DNA of 64,000 bases from an uncultured Lachnospiraceae bacterium (GCA_910584725.1 CAJUBE010000025.1:1-64000); one strand, 5' to 3'. Positions 17,773 to 27,104 are shown, numbered from the stretch's first letter. The notes: generated from the letters alone by a model not told the origin. Numbers and translations are program-made.

Positions 17773-17860
17773 GGATTTATGCCTTTCGTTGGTTTAATCG
17801 TACAATTCATAATTTGCTGCGCAAATAATTCATTTTCGAGCGTCCGCCCTATACATATGA

Positions 17861-17904
17861 AAATAAAAAGTTCTTTGTGAACAGGCTCTCACGAACTTTT
17901 CACT
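17861..17904 (-). terminator. Terminator downstream of the MBOAT gene
   Basis: AAAAGTTC (17866-17873) pairs with GAACTTTT (17893-17900), with an inner GTGA/TCAC stem. Read on the minus strand the stem is followed by a T-rich run, 30 bases after the MBOAT stop. It may reduce rather than abolish transcription into the SGNH-like gene. Confidence 0.5.
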
Positions 17905-17930
17905 TTCCTGTGTGCACGATCAGACTGTTG

Positions 17931-19526
17931 CTAAAAGTTGAAGTACAAAAATGTACTTACTTGCGACAGGGAGATTACGCACCAAATAAATAAAATGCAA
18001 ATGCCCCAGCATCTGCCGGAGGTCAGCTCGTTGTGGGTTGCGCGTTCGTAGGCGTTTTTGTGGAAAATCAGGTAAAACGCCAGCACAAACAGGGCAAGCA
18101 TAACGAACAGGTACAGATAATTAACCGCCGCTGGAGCCGCCAGTTCCAGAGCCTGTTTGAGTACATATATTTCCGAGATGTCAAGCTGTGCGGCAATCTC
18201 AAACAGTTTGCCGTTAAAGCGCAGGGACAGGAGGTTTTTGAAAAGCTGTCCTGCCGCCAGCATACTGCTGCTTCTAAAAAAGAAGAGAGAGAGATTGAAG
18301 AGCGTAAAGGTAATAATCCAGCCAAGAGGCGCGGGGATGTGAAAACGGGAAGGACGCTTTTCTTCCCTGCCGCGGATGCCTACAATACTGAGATTGTCCA
18401 ATACGACCAGCAGCCCCTGCATGGCGCCCCACGCCACATAAGTCCATGCCGCGCCGTGCCAGAGCCCGCTCAGCAAAAAGACAATAAACGTATTGAAAAG
18501 CATACGCGCGCGCCCTTTTCGGCTGCCGCCAAGGGGAATATACACATAAGTGATAAAGAACCGGGACAGCGTAATGTGCCACCGCTGCCAAAATTCCTTG
18601 ATGCTGCAGGAGCGGTAGGGCGAATCAAAGTTTAAAGGCAGTTCCACATGGAACATTCTGCCCAGACCGATTGCCATATCGGAATAGCCGCTGAAATCAA
18701 AGTACAGCTCAAAGCTGTAGGCGAGAATCACAAAAACAGTGGATACTGCGTCCAGTGAGAAAGTCTGCGCAAAGCCAAAGTTTGCCATCAGTCCAAACGT
18801 GTCCGCAAGCAGCACTTTTTTGGCAAGCCCCAGAACAAACAGATAAACGCCGCGCGCGAAGGAAGCGCTGTCGAAGCGGCGTCTTTCCGGGTCTTCAAAT
18901 TGTAGAATGATTTCGCTGTGCAGTACGATAGGTCCGGCGATCAACTGCGGGAAAAAGGTCACAAAGGTCAGGTAGTTGATAAAATCGTAGTGCCTGCATC
19001 TGCCAAGCGCGCGGTCGATGATATAGGACATCTGCTGAAAAGTAAAAAAGCTGATACCGAGAGGCAGCAGGATGTGCTTCAAATTAAAATCCGCATGGAA
19101 GGCAAGATTTATGTTTTCAATAAAGAAGTCATAATATTTGAAGTAAAATAAAATGCCCAGATTCAAAATAAGACCCGCCAGAAGACCGATTTTCCCGGAG
19201 ACGGAAAGAGGAGCCTTAACTGATGCAGCATTTCTTTTTGTTTCACAGTCGGTACCATACGCAGAACCGTGAACAACGGTATTTGCATTCGAGAGAGAAT
19301 ATTTTGCCTGCGCTCGATTCAAAGCGAAGCTCAACAAGTAGTTTAGCCCGATACTGCACAGGATAATGGCGAGATAACGGACATTAAAGTAGGCATAAAA
19401 CCACAGGGACATAGCGGACAGGAAAAGGCTTGCCAGTCTATACCGCCCGAGCCTGTTAAGCCCGTACCACCCGATCAGCGCAATGGGCAGAAATATGAAG
19501 ATAAAGATATAGGAATTAAACAGCAT
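17931..19526 (-). CDS. MBOAT family membrane-bound O-acyltransferase (AlgI-like)
   Basis: Polytopic acyltransferase of 531 aa that moves acyl groups across the membrane to a secreted glycan. The family pattern is clear: LLPLGISFFTFQQMSYIIDR near residue 165, YSFELYFDFSGYSDMAIGLG near 275, SPYRSCSIKEFWQRWHITLS near 310, and the catalytic His in FLLSGLWHGAAWTYVAWG near 360. ATG 19526 is preferred (MLFNSYIFIFIFLP is the usual start; GAGAGGAA upstream) over ATG 19556. Residues 85-110 hold an atypical hydrophilic insert (YSLSNANTVVHGSAYGTDCE). Likely acts with the SGNH-like protein downstream. Confidence 0.93.
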   Translation of the reverse strand: MLFNSYIFIFIFLPIALIGWYGLNRLGRYRLASLFLSAMSLWFYAYFNVRYLAIILCSIGLNYLLSFALNRAQAKYSLSNANTVVHGSAYGTDCETKRNAASVKAPLSVSGKIGLLAGLILNLGILFYFKYYDFFIENINLAFHADFNLKHILLPLGISFFTFQQMSYIIDRALGRCRHYDFINYLTFVTFFPQLIAGPIVLHSEIILQFEDPERRRFDSASFARGVYLFVLGLAKKVLLADTFGLMANFGFAQTFSLDAVSTVFVILAYSFELYFDFSGYSDMAIGLGRMFHVELPLNFDSPYRSCSIKEFWQRWHITLSRFFITYVYIPLGGSRKGRARMLFNTFIVFLLSGLWHGAAWTYVAWGAMQGLLVVLDNLSIVGIRGREEKRPSRFHIPAPLGWIITFTLFNLSLFFFRSSSMLAAGQLFKNLLSLRFNGKLFEIAAQLDISEIYVLKQALELAAPAAVNYLYLFVMLALFVLAFYLIFHKNAYERATHNELTSGRCWGICILFIWCVISLSQVSTFLYFNF

Positions 19527-19770
19527 AAATTCCGAAATTCCTCTCTGAAAATACATAAATTTGTAAATACAGGTAAAAAATAATAGTGTGAAGCAGCAGC
19601 ATCCCTGTTTCTGATATAGTATACCAAATTCGACTGCCGCTTACAAATTAAAATGATATCCGGAGGATTGATTTTTCATACAGAGGATATCAAACGGCGG
19701 CGGTGTATATGTCGCGCGGAAGAAATCAAAACGAATATTGACATTAAAATCGGAAAAACGGAGGATTATC

Positions 19771-20400
19771 ATGCATAAATTAACAATTATGATCGTGATT
19801 TTTAGTTTTCTTTTACTAACCGGCTGTGGGCAGGAGGAACTGGCGGAAGAAGATCTGGTAGACGGCCGGGAAGCGATTGGGGAGCAGAAAGCGGAGGAAG
19901 TGGAGGCGGGAAATTTTCCGCTTTTCTGGGATGGCGAGGAGGAGCGGCAGTTTTATACCTTGCCAGAGCTGGAGGAGGAAGTAAAAGAGCTTCTCGGGGA
20001 TAATTACTGGCCGGAAGTCAATTTATCGGCGGCAGAATTGGAGAGGCTGACAGGGATCACGGAGGATATGTATGTGGATTTTCTGGCGGAGAGGCAGATG
20101 CTCGACGCGCACATAGATACCATGATCATCATTCACGCTAAGGAGGATTATGTGGGAACAATCGAGCAGGCAATTGAAACCTACCGAAGCGGCTTGATTG
20201 AGCAAAATAAAAATTATCCGCAAAATCTGAGCAAGGCAAGAGCATCCCGTATCGAGACAATCAATGACTATATCTGCTTCGTCCAGCTTGGGGCGGACAC
20301 CACGTCTCTGGCGGATCGGGGCAATGAGGCGGTGATGGCACATTGTCTGGAGGAGAACGAAAAGGCGCTGTATGTGCTGGAGCAGGCGATTTTGCAGTAA
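19771..20400 (+). CDS. DUF4358 lipoprotein
   Basis: A 209-aa secreted lipoprotein: signal peptide MHKLTIMIVIFSFLLLTGC with the lipobox cysteine at residue 19, an acidic linker, then a DUF4358 domain (residues 75-205; LTGITEDMYVDFLAERQMLD, MIIIHAKEDYVGTIEQAIET). DUF4358 genes commonly sit beside MBOAT/SGNH genes in Lachnospiraceae; here the gene is divergent from that pair. Function unknown. ATG 19771 has GGAGG 6 bases upstream, better than the in-frame ATG at 19738. Confidence 0.85.
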   Translation: MHKLTIMIVIFSFLLLTGCGQEELAEEDLVDGREAIGEQKAEEVEAGNFPLFWDGEEERQFYTLPELEEEVKELLGDNYWPEVNLSAAELERLTGITEDMYVDFLAERQMLDAHIDTMIIIHAKEDYVGTIEQAIETYRSGLIEQNKNYPQNLSKARASRIETINDYICFVQLGADTTSLADRGNEAVMAHCLEENEKALYVLEQAILQ

Positions 20401-20605
20401 GCAGGGGGCAGACTCGGCAGGGTTTGGAGCCTCCTGTTTGCGTTTTTGCACTCGCGGGGTTCTTTCTTATTTCCATGATAAATTTATTGGCGGTTGACGG
20501 GGAGGCGGATACATAAAATATAATGCGGATTTAATGGAAAATTTGAGTATTATTTTGTATAATTGTGAAAACAGATAATTTAAAGCTTAAAAAGGGTCGA
20601 TTATC

Positions 20606-20668
20606 ATGACAGCATTAAGACGTGAATCAATTCAATTAGTGGAACAGATGCCGGAACGGGCTATTTAG
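20606..20668 (+). pseudogene. Possible remnant of a small antitoxin-like gene
   Basis: A 20-codon frame (MTALRRESIQLV...) ends in TAG at 20666-20668, just upstream of the agr-like regulator gene. Its N-terminus resembles the start of small antitoxin-type proteins seen in Clostridia, cut short. No convincing ribosome site. Recorded as a possible fragment at the edge of the island. Confidence 0.25.
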
Positions 20669-20686
20669 GAAGGGGAAGCTGAATAG

Positions 20687-21412
20687 ATGTTCAGAATTGC
20701 CATATGTGACGATGAAAGTTTATTTGCAGAAGAATTAAAAGAATTGCTCTCTGATTACATGATGCAAAAAGGTCTTGTTTTTGAAATAGATATATATGAC
20801 TCGGGTGAAGCATTGATAGAATTAGGTATTGAGGTAATAAAGTATAATGCTGTGTTTTTGGATATTAACATGGAGAAGGTTGATGGTATCAGAACCGCGG
20901 AGAAGATCAGAGAAGTAAGCAGGGAAGTTTTTATTGTATTCGTGACTGCATATGTGAATTATTCTTTGGAAGGGTATCGATTAGATGTGGTTCGCTATCT
21001 GTTAAAAGGTAATGTAAATTTTCCGAGCACAGTTAATGAATGTGTGGATGCCCTCTTGGATAAACTTAATTATTCAGTCGCAAAAAGGATGTTTGATTTT
21101 CAAGAAGGTACAAAAGAAATATCGTTGGAACGATTATTGTATATAGAAAGCAACTTGCATAAACTGGAATTTCATATTATGGAAGATGATATGAAAGTTT
21201 ATACCATGTATGAAACACTGAATGCATTAGAAAAGAAAATGGTAGCAAATGGTTTTATAAGAATACATCAGAGTTATCTGGTAAACATAAAATATATTAA
21301 AAATGTTGTGAGATATAGGGCAGTATTGACAAATGGGATTGAACTGATTATACCAAAAGCAAGATATACATATGTTCAGGAACAGTTCATATCATATCAG
21401 GGAGAAGTTTAG
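20687..21412 (+). CDS. LytTR response regulator of the agr-like system (AgrA-like)
   Basis: A 241-aa regulator: receiver domain (residues 1-120; AICDDES, phospho-acceptor Asp in VFLDINMEKVDG) and LytTR DNA-binding domain (residues 140-235; ISLERLLYIESNLHKLEFHI ... FIRIHQSYLVNIKYIKNV). The stop codon abuts the kinase ATG, so both form one unit. The receiver's usual KPF motif reads LLKGN, an unusual variant. Proposed (inference) to bind the paired GTCATTTTCTGC sites before agrB and before the biosynthetic operon. The gene is AT-rich like the rest of the island. Confidence 0.93.
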   Translation: MFRIAICDDESLFAEELKELLSDYMMQKGLVFEIDIYDSGEALIELGIEVIKYNAVFLDINMEKVDGIRTAEKIREVSREVFIVFVTAYVNYSLEGYRLDVVRYLLKGNVNFPSTVNECVDALLDKLNYSVAKRMFDFQEGTKEISLERLLYIESNLHKLEFHIMEDDMKVYTMYETLNALEKKMVANGFIRIHQSYLVNIKYIKNVVRYRAVLTNGIELIIPKARYTYVQEQFISYQGEV

Positions 21413-22714
21413 ATGTCTGATTTAATGGCAGAAATATTGATAATATTTTTTGAAGTGTTTTGTTGCAAAATATTTTTTGAAATATTTGGGAAAGTGCGCT
21501 ATAAGGGTTGGATTAACATCGTACAGATGATTGCTTTGGAATGTAGCGTATTTATTACCTCGAGAGTGCTGTCGGATCTATTTATAATAAAACAGATTGT
21601 GATGGTTTCGATATTTGCCATGTTTATGTTCTGGCATATAAATATCAGCATTAAAAAGTCATTTATATTAGCGCTATTGTATCAAGCAATGATATTATCA
21701 ATAGACTATTTGATATACTTTATTAGTATAGAATTGTTCCTTGTTAGCGAGATAGCAGGGAAGAAGTATAGTTTAGAGAATGTTCTGATTATCTTGGTTG
21801 GAAAAATAGCTGCTTTTTTATGTATTCTGATTGTTGGAAGATATTTAAGGAAAAAGCCTACGGAAATGCTTGTTGATATAGACTGGTTTAAGATTCTCAT
21901 TTTTCCGATATTTACAATAATCATTATAGCGGCAATGACTTCGGTTTTTAGAAATACGGAAACGTTTGAACAGGTTGTATTGTTGCTTATAAGTTCTTTT
22001 GGAATGATTGGAATGAACGTAGTGGTGTTCTATTTAATCAATAATGTAGCAGACAGGAAGGTACAATTATATGAAGATAGAATTTTTCGCCTTAAAGTGA
22101 AAAGTCAGGCAGAAATGTATCGTTCCATTTCGGAAAACTTTGATAATCAGAAAAAGAGGACACATGAATATAAAAACCAGATATCATGTATTGAGGCTTT
22201 ACTGAAAAGGAACCAAATATCAAAACTGGAGGAATATGTAAAGGGGATTTATAGTAAGCTAGATAAAGAAGTGGATGCCATTGATACCAATAACGTAATA
22301 GTAAATGCGATTTTGAACATAAAGTATCAGGAGGCAGAAGAACAAGGAATTGTCTTTGTGCTACGAATAAATGATCTCTCAGGATTGAAAATTGAAGATG
22401 AAGATATCGTAACTATATTATCAAATCTGTTAAATAATGCGATTGAAGCATGTAAAAAGTGTGATGTTAGCAGAAGAGTTTTAAAGCTGAAATTTGTTAT
22501 TGAGAATGGAATGATAAAAATAGGGATTAGAAATACATTTGCGCAACCTGTTCTTTATGAAAATGGGGAAATAAAATCTACTAAATTGGCTCAGACGGAG
22601 AAACATGGAGTAGGGATTAAAAATATTATAGGAGTAATTAAAAAATATGATGGCTCATATGTGATAAAGGATGTTGATCAGGAATTTTTCTTTTCAATTA
22701 TTATTCCGGAATAA
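21413..22714 (+). CDS. GHKL sensor histidine kinase of the agr-like system (AgrC-like)
   Basis: Membrane receptor kinase of 433 aa: six or so hydrophobic segments in residues 1-205, coiled-coil linker, phosphoacceptor in HEYKNQISCIEALLKRNQ near residue 250, ATPase domain with LSNLLNNAIEACKKC (N box) and HGVGIKNIIGVIKKY (G box). The layout equals AgrC, which senses the cyclic peptide made by AgrB/AgrD. Its ATG follows the regulator's stop directly with GGGAG upstream. 143 bases separate it from agrB, where the operator and promoter lie. Confidence 0.92.
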   Translation: MSDLMAEILIIFFEVFCCKIFFEIFGKVRYKGWINIVQMIALECSVFITSRVLSDLFIIKQIVMVSIFAMFMFWHINISIKKSFILALLYQAMILSIDYLIYFISIELFLVSEIAGKKYSLENVLIILVGKIAAFLCILIVGRYLRKKPTEMLVDIDWFKILIFPIFTIIIIAAMTSVFRNTETFEQVVLLLISSFGMIGMNVVVFYLINNVADRKVQLYEDRIFRLKVKSQAEMYRSISENFDNQKKRTHEYKNQISCIEALLKRNQISKLEEYVKGIYSKLDKEVDAIDTNNVIVNAILNIKYQEAEEQGIVFVLRINDLSGLKIEDEDIVTILSNLLNNAIEACKKCDVSRRVLKLKFVIENGMIKIGIRNTFAQPVLYENGEIKSTKLAQTEKHGVGIKNIIGVIKKYDGSYVIKDVDQEFFFSIIIPE

Positions 22715-22766
22715 CAGGCATTCCATGATTCGGCAATCGGAGTTTAGCCCCCTCATGAGGTTTTGG

Positions 22767-22799
22767 GTCATTTTCTGCTTCAAAGCAGTCATTTTCTGC
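22767..22799 (+). promoter_or_regulatory. Direct-repeat operator before agrB
   Basis: GTCATTTTCTGC occurs twice, perfectly, at 22767-22778 and 22788-22799, start-to-start 21 bp, two helical turns, as expected for a LytTR-type dimer site. It ends 8 bp before the -35 box. A near copy lies at 27170-27201 before the biosynthetic operon. Confidence 0.8.
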
Positions 22800-22807
22800 A
22801 AGGAATA

Positions 22808-22835
22808 TTGTTATATATGCGATTTTCTTTATACT
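22808..22835 (+). promoter_or_regulatory. Promoter of agrB-agrD
   Basis: TTGTTA (22808-22813), 16-bp spacer, TATACT (22830-22835). The spacing from the upstream direct repeat is typical of an activator that contacts RNA polymerase at the -35 region. Confidence 0.75.
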
Positions 22836-22857
22836 TGATACAAAGGATGTGTAAATA

Positions 22858-23442
22858 ATGGTTGAAGAGATAGTATCAAAATTAGTAAATCGGATGGAAG
22901 TAAAAAAGATAATAGAGGAAAACAACAGGGAATACTATGGATATGTTTTGATCATTATGGTAGAACGTGCAATAGCAGTTGCAACTATACTTGTTATGAG
23001 TCTTGCTTTTAAACAGTTCTTACCAACCATTGCTTTTCTTCTCTTTTTTCTTTCATTGAGGAAACGGACTGGGGGTTATCATGCGGATCAGTTCTGGCAG
23101 TGCTATCTATTGACAATCATAACTTATGTCGGTGTTGTTCAAGTGGCGGTTATATTTTCAGAAAACACTTATATTATGTATGGACTATTGTTTTTGGCAA
23201 TGCTTGTTATTGAGGCTATTGGAACGGTAAATCATCCTAATGTTGCCTTTGATGAAAATGAACTGCGGGAAACAAAAAAAGCAGCCAGATTCCTTGTAAT
23301 AATTGAAATTGGAACAATCGCAGTTTTGGCGGTATCGAAAATAAATCAGTTGTATGTAAGTTATATGTCAATCGCCATTATATTATGTTCATTTTCGATG
23401 TGTCTGGCAAAAATTATAAATCAGGAGGTAAAGTTAAAATGA
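22858..23442 (+). CDS. agrB: AgrB-like accessory gene regulator, autoinducer-processing peptidase
   Basis: Membrane cysteine protease that cuts AgrD and forms the thiolactone/lactone autoinducer. 194 aa, the usual size, with four to six membrane segments. The catalytic pair is visible in KRTGGYHADQFWQC: His75 and Cys82, the same 7-residue spacing as His77/Cys84 in staphylococcal AgrB. AAAGGATG precedes ATG 22858. Its stop overlaps the agrD start (ATGA at 23439-23442), so the two are translationally coupled. Confidence 0.95.
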   Translation: MVEEIVSKLVNRMEVKKIIEENNREYYGYVLIIMVERAIAVATILVMSLAFKQFLPTIAFLLFFLSLRKRTGGYHADQFWQCYLLTIITYVGVVQVAVIFSENTYIMYGLLFLAMLVIEAIGTVNHPNVAFDENELRETKKAARFLVIIEIGTIAVLAVSKINQLYVSYMSIAIILCSFSMCLAKIINQEVKLK

Positions 23443-23582
23443 GAAATGCAGAAAAACTTACAGACAAAGTGTTAAAGGCCGTGGAGAGAATTGCTCGGAA
23501 AGAAGCAGAAAAGGCTATGGTTGGCGGGAGTTCGGAATGCGCGACATTTTGGCACCAGCCGAAGAGACCGAAGAAAAGGTGA
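23439..23582 (+). CDS. agrD: AgrD-like cyclic autoinducer peptide precursor
   Basis: A 47-aa peptide. Residues 1-26 form an amphipathic, Lys/Glu-rich leader helix; the core is GGSSECATFW with Cys34; the C-terminal tail HQPKRPKKR carries the QPK-x-P pattern common in clostridial AgrD peptides. By analogy AgrB would cut after Trp38 and close a five-residue ring Cys34-Ala-Thr-Phe-Trp38, leaving an N-terminal tail of unknown length. AGGAGG lies 10 bases before ATG 23439 inside agrB. The ring boundary is inferred, not seen directly. Confidence 0.9.
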   Translation: MRNAEKLTDKVLKAVERIARKEAEKAMVGGSSECATFWHQPKRPKKR

Positions 23583-23636
23583 AATAAAATGTAACAGAAG
23601 AATCTGTGTTCATCTGTTATGTAAGCACTTTCTAGG

Positions 23637-23664
23637 GGGCTGCTGTATTGATAGACAGCAGCCC
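23637..23664 (+). terminator. Strong hairpin after agrD
   Basis: Perfect 10-bp GC-rich stem (23637-23646/23655-23664) with an 8-base loop, 55 bases after the agrD stop. There is no T-run, so it may be an mRNA-end stabiliser or a partial terminator separating agrBD from the downstream genes. Confidence 0.45.
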
Positions 23665-23683
23665 GTATTATGTGGTTATAAAC

Positions 23684-23963
23684 ATGCTATATAGCAAGAG
23701 TTATACAAAAGAACAGTTGGAGGAAGTACGACAAGTTTGTCAGTATAGGCATAATTTTGATATTGATAGTTTTCACCTGTCTAATACGTTTCTTGATCCA
23801 TCGTCACTTACCTATGAACAATTGAAATTTATCAAATTAGGGAAAGGGAATATTAGAAAAAATAGATGGTCTTTATGATTTTTTAAATCCAGCAGATAAG
23901 GATAAGGTATTTGAAGACATGATTACAAAGTTATCTTCATATAATGCTAATCAGATTTTTTGA
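23684..23963 (+). pseudogene. Frameshifted small hypothetical gene between agrD and the subtilase
   Basis: Frame 1 opens at ATG 23684 (MLYSKSYTKEQLEEVRQVCQ) and reads well to KLGKG near 23848; the sense then continues in the +1 frame (ILEKIDGLYDFLNPADKDKV) to TGA 23961-23963. Removing one G from the AAAGGGAAT stretch around 23842-23851 would join them into one protein of about 92 aa. It is therefore a pseudogene, a sequencing error, or a programmed frameshift. Family not recognised. Its end touches the subtilase ribosome site, so its translation could affect that gene. Confidence 0.5.
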
Positions 23964-23971
23964 GGTATACC

Positions 23972-25405
23972 ATGAATAAGGGCATTAGGATTGCGGTTAT
24001 AGATAATGGGATTAATGAGGTGTACATAAAAAAAGGTTTAGAAAAGAGCATTGTTATTGATGAGAATGGTATTTGTGTAAGTGAAACAAAAAATTTAGGT
24101 CAACAGCGTTTTCAACATGGAACAAATTGTGCAATGATATTGGAAAAATATTGTACTGACTGCCGTTTAATTAGTATAAAAATTTTGGATAAGAATGGAA
24201 GAGGCGCAATAAAAAGTATTTACCCTGCGTTGGAATGGTGTTATAAAAATCGAATAAGATTGATAAATTTAAGTTTAGGAACGGTGGACTTTAGGGATTG
24301 TGAAAAATTAAAAATGTTGGTCAATGAATATGCAGTCAAAGGCATGATTATTATAGCTGCAACTGCCAATTCAGGCTTTGTGTCATATCCGGCCAGTTTT
24401 ACGAATATAATCGGTGTGGCAACGATAGATAGTCCGTTAAGTTATTTAAAAGATTATATGCAGATGGGAATTGACGCGATCGTACCGTCTGAACATAGCG
24501 TTAATATATGTGGTAAGGAGATTAAGACTTCTTTATGTAATAGCTATGCAACATCATATATGTGTGCTTTGATTGCGAATAAATTAGGGAATGACAAAAC
24601 CCTTAATATTGTGGAACTGAAGAAGTATGCAAAAGAGCGAAGTTATATTGAAATGGCAGAGGAAGGGTATGAGCCGGACTGGATTTACAGAGCATATATA
24701 TTAGACAGAGAGAATACAAGCAGGGGGGAGTATTATTTTAAAGCGATTACAGGGTCATATGATGAAATACAAGGGGAAATAGACACTGTAATAGCCTATT
24801 CTATGACAGGATTGGAAGATTTGGATATAAAAAATAAGAATTTAATTTATCTTGGAAACGAGGATGTTCATAATATAGATGTTTATGGGTTTGTTTGGAG
24901 CAAGGAAACTCGGCAACGGCAAATTAAGCATAATTATTATCAAGGCAATGGTCTTGAAGTTCCGATAGTGATATTGGCAGTAGAAGATAAGATAGATAAG
25001 TTCTATGTACTCACGGAATTAAAGAGAGCGTTTGCCAATGATGGTTATAATGCATATGTCATTGGAATGGAGCCGGAGTGCGTGCTGTATGCACTAGAAT
25101 ATATGCCGGAGCCTGCATCAGATATTGATGCTTGGAAAAAATTTATAGAAAGCCAGATTTTTTATAAACAGAATAATTTGGTTATATGGTGTGTCCCGAT
25201 GGAAGACCGAGATAAATATTTGAAAGTATATCTCGATTACGACATGCAGATCATTCTATGCAGTGAGGAAAATAGTAATATTGTGAAGTTTTTTTTTGAA
25301 GGAGAAATGATTGAGAAAAAAATTGCTGGAGTGATTGAAACGAAAGATATTGAGGAGATATATCATATCGCCGAATCAAAACTTACGGAGAAAGAAAATG
25401 AATAA
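23972..25405 (+). CDS. S8 subtilisin-like peptidase with C-terminal TIGR04066-like domain
   Basis: A 477-aa serine protease with no signal peptide, so probably cytoplasmic. Catalytic triad: Asp11 in IAVIDNGIN, His49 in FQHGTNCA, Ser191 in LCNSYATSYM (normally GTSxATP), with oxyanion Asn133. Residues 255-477 are an extra domain; VPIVILAVEDKIDKF (about 330-344) aligns with IPVVCIVGWWEKTDKF in the TIGR04066-like protein of the same cluster. Likely leader peptidase or maturation protease of the Cys-rich peptide (inference from context). ATG 23972 has GAGG 6 bases upstream. The next gene overlaps its end by 8 bases. Confidence 0.88.
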   Translation: MNKGIRIAVIDNGINEVYIKKGLEKSIVIDENGICVSETKNLGQQRFQHGTNCAMILEKYCTDCRLISIKILDKNGRGAIKSIYPALEWCYKNRIRLINLSLGTVDFRDCEKLKMLVNEYAVKGMIIIAATANSGFVSYPASFTNIIGVATIDSPLSYLKDYMQMGIDAIVPSEHSVNICGKEIKTSLCNSYATSYMCALIANKLGNDKTLNIVELKKYAKERSYIEMAEEGYEPDWIYRAYILDRENTSRGEYYFKAITGSYDEIQGEIDTVIAYSMTGLEDLDIKNKNLIYLGNEDVHNIDVYGFVWSKETRQRQIKHNYYQGNGLEVPIVILAVEDKIDKFYVLTELKRAFANDGYNAYVIGMEPECVLYALEYMPEPASDIDAWKKFIESQIFYKQNNLVIWCVPMEDRDKYLKVYLDYDMQIILCSEENSNIVKFFFEGEMIEKKIAGVIETKDIEEIYHIAESKLTEKENE

Positions 25406-27104
25406 TCAGGAAGCGGTAAAAAGATTATTTTTGTTATTGCAAAGATATAAAAAAACAATAATTGCGATTATCAGCTGTTTGTTTATTTCTTCAGGATTAA
25501 GTCTTTTTGTACCACTAATTAGCAAACGGATTATGGATGATGGTTTTATAGGTGGCAATAAGGAATTGCTGATAAAGCTGGTTTTGTCTACTATGGTAAT
25601 ATACATTATAAATTCTCTTATAGACATAATTAAAGAAAATAAGCGGGTGGATATTTCGGCTAAAATACAGTATTTTCTTTCCGAACAGTCTTTTTCACAT
25701 CTTATGAAACTGCGGATAAACTATTTCAATAACACCAATTATGCGGAAACTTTGAATAATATCAATATGGATATTCGTCAGATGACATCTATTGCAGACA
25801 GTAGTGTCTTTTTTGTGATTACACGAGTATTTAGTATGATCGGTGGTATTATTGGGTTATTTATCATAGATTTTAGGATGACAATGTTGGTGCTTTTGTT
25901 TATACCGATTAAATGTATTGTGATGAAACGTTTTGCTAGAAAACAAAAGCAAATTATGGATGAATTTTTAAAGGCAAATCAAAAATATGCGAAATGGTTT
26001 GGGGATACTGTTGGAGGAGTACGGGAAGTTAAATTATTTAATATTTTTGACAAAAAATATGAGGAGTTTGCAGTCAATCAGAATGATATTATCGAAAAAC
26101 AAAAACAGATGAATATGCATAGCCAGTGGAATATTACTATTGACAATGTTATGGTACAGTTTCTTTCCACGTTTATATATATCTTGGGCGCGAACTTGGT
26201 ATTTGATCTGCAACTTTCAGTAGGTAGTGTGTTTGCTTTCATTACATATAGCGCTTATGTTACGGGGCCAATTTCGGCTATTCTTAATATAGGATATCTT
26301 TTATCAGGGATTATTCCGTCTACTAAGAGATACTATGCATTTATGGGTTTAGATGAGGAGGCAGATGGCGGAAAGGCAGAGTGCTTTCACTTAAGGGGCT
26401 TGAAATTGGAGCACGTTTCTTTCGCGTACGAAAAAGATAAATATGTTTTAGAGGATGTTAATATTTTGTTTGCGGAAGGTAGTAAAACGGCTATAATTGG
26501 ACGTAATGGATCTGGAAAGACGACAATCATCAATCTTCTTACCAGAATGTATGAGTCGGCGAGTGGAAAGATATTATTAGGGGGAGAAGATATCTCAGAA
26601 CTGCCATTATCAGGATACCGTAATATGGTATCTGTAGTAAGTCAGCAGATATATCTGTTTGATGATACTATAAAAAATAATATCAGTTTATATAAACAGG
26701 TGAGTGACGCTGTGATAGAGACGGCCTGCAAAGAAAGCGGATTGGAAGATTTTATAAAAGAGGTATCACTCGACTATGTGGTAGGACAGAATGGGGCAAT
26801 GCTTTCTGGCGGACAGAAGCAGAAGATAGCTCTCGCAAGAGCCTTGCTACATGATATGCCGATTATTATATTCGATGAAGCCACTTCAAATGCGGATGCT
26901 TATTCGGAGCAGCAGATCAACGGATTATTGGATACAAAACTGAAGGAAAAAACTGTGATAGTAATAACACATAAAAAAGATATATTGAACAAAATGGATC
27001 AGATTGTTGTGTTGAAAAAGGGAGTTGTCGATAACATAGGGACATTCGATGAACTGGTAGGAAAAAATGATGAATTGAACATGATGATGGATATGGCTGA
27101 TTGA
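25398..27104 (+). CDS. ABC transporter, fused permease and ATPase (peptide exporter)
   Basis: A 568-aa half-transporter: six membrane helices (residues 20-310) then an ATPase domain with Walker A IGRNGSGKTT, Q loop VSQQIYLF, signature MLSGGQKQK, Walker B IIIFDEATSNAD and H loop VITHKKD. There is no N-terminal C39 peptidase domain, so leader removal must be done by another enzyme, presumably the adjacent subtilase. ATG 25398 has GGAG upstream and overlaps the subtilase gene. Probable role: export of the mature peptide or a precursor form; immunity is an alternative. Confidence 0.93.
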   Translation: MNNQEAVKRLFLLLQRYKKTIIAIISCLFISSGLSLFVPLISKRIMDDGFIGGNKELLIKLVLSTMVIYIINSLIDIIKENKRVDISAKIQYFLSEQSFSHLMKLRINYFNNTNYAETLNNINMDIRQMTSIADSSVFFVITRVFSMIGGIIGLFIIDFRMTMLVLLFIPIKCIVMKRFARKQKQIMDEFLKANQKYAKWFGDTVGGVREVKLFNIFDKKYEEFAVNQNDIIEKQKQMNMHSQWNITIDNVMVQFLSTFIYILGANLVFDLQLSVGSVFAFITYSAYVTGPISAILNIGYLLSGIIPSTKRYYAFMGLDEEADGGKAECFHLRGLKLEHVSFAYEKDKYVLEDVNILFAEGSKTAIIGRNGSGKTTIINLLTRMYESASGKILLGGEDISELPLSGYRNMVSVVSQQIYLFDDTIKNNISLYKQVSDAVIETACKESGLEDFIKEVSLDYVVGQNGAMLSGGQKQKIALARALLHDMPIIIFDEATSNADAYSEQQINGLLDTKLKEKTVIVITHKKDILNKMDQIVVLKKGVVDNIGTFDELVGKNDELNMMMDMAD

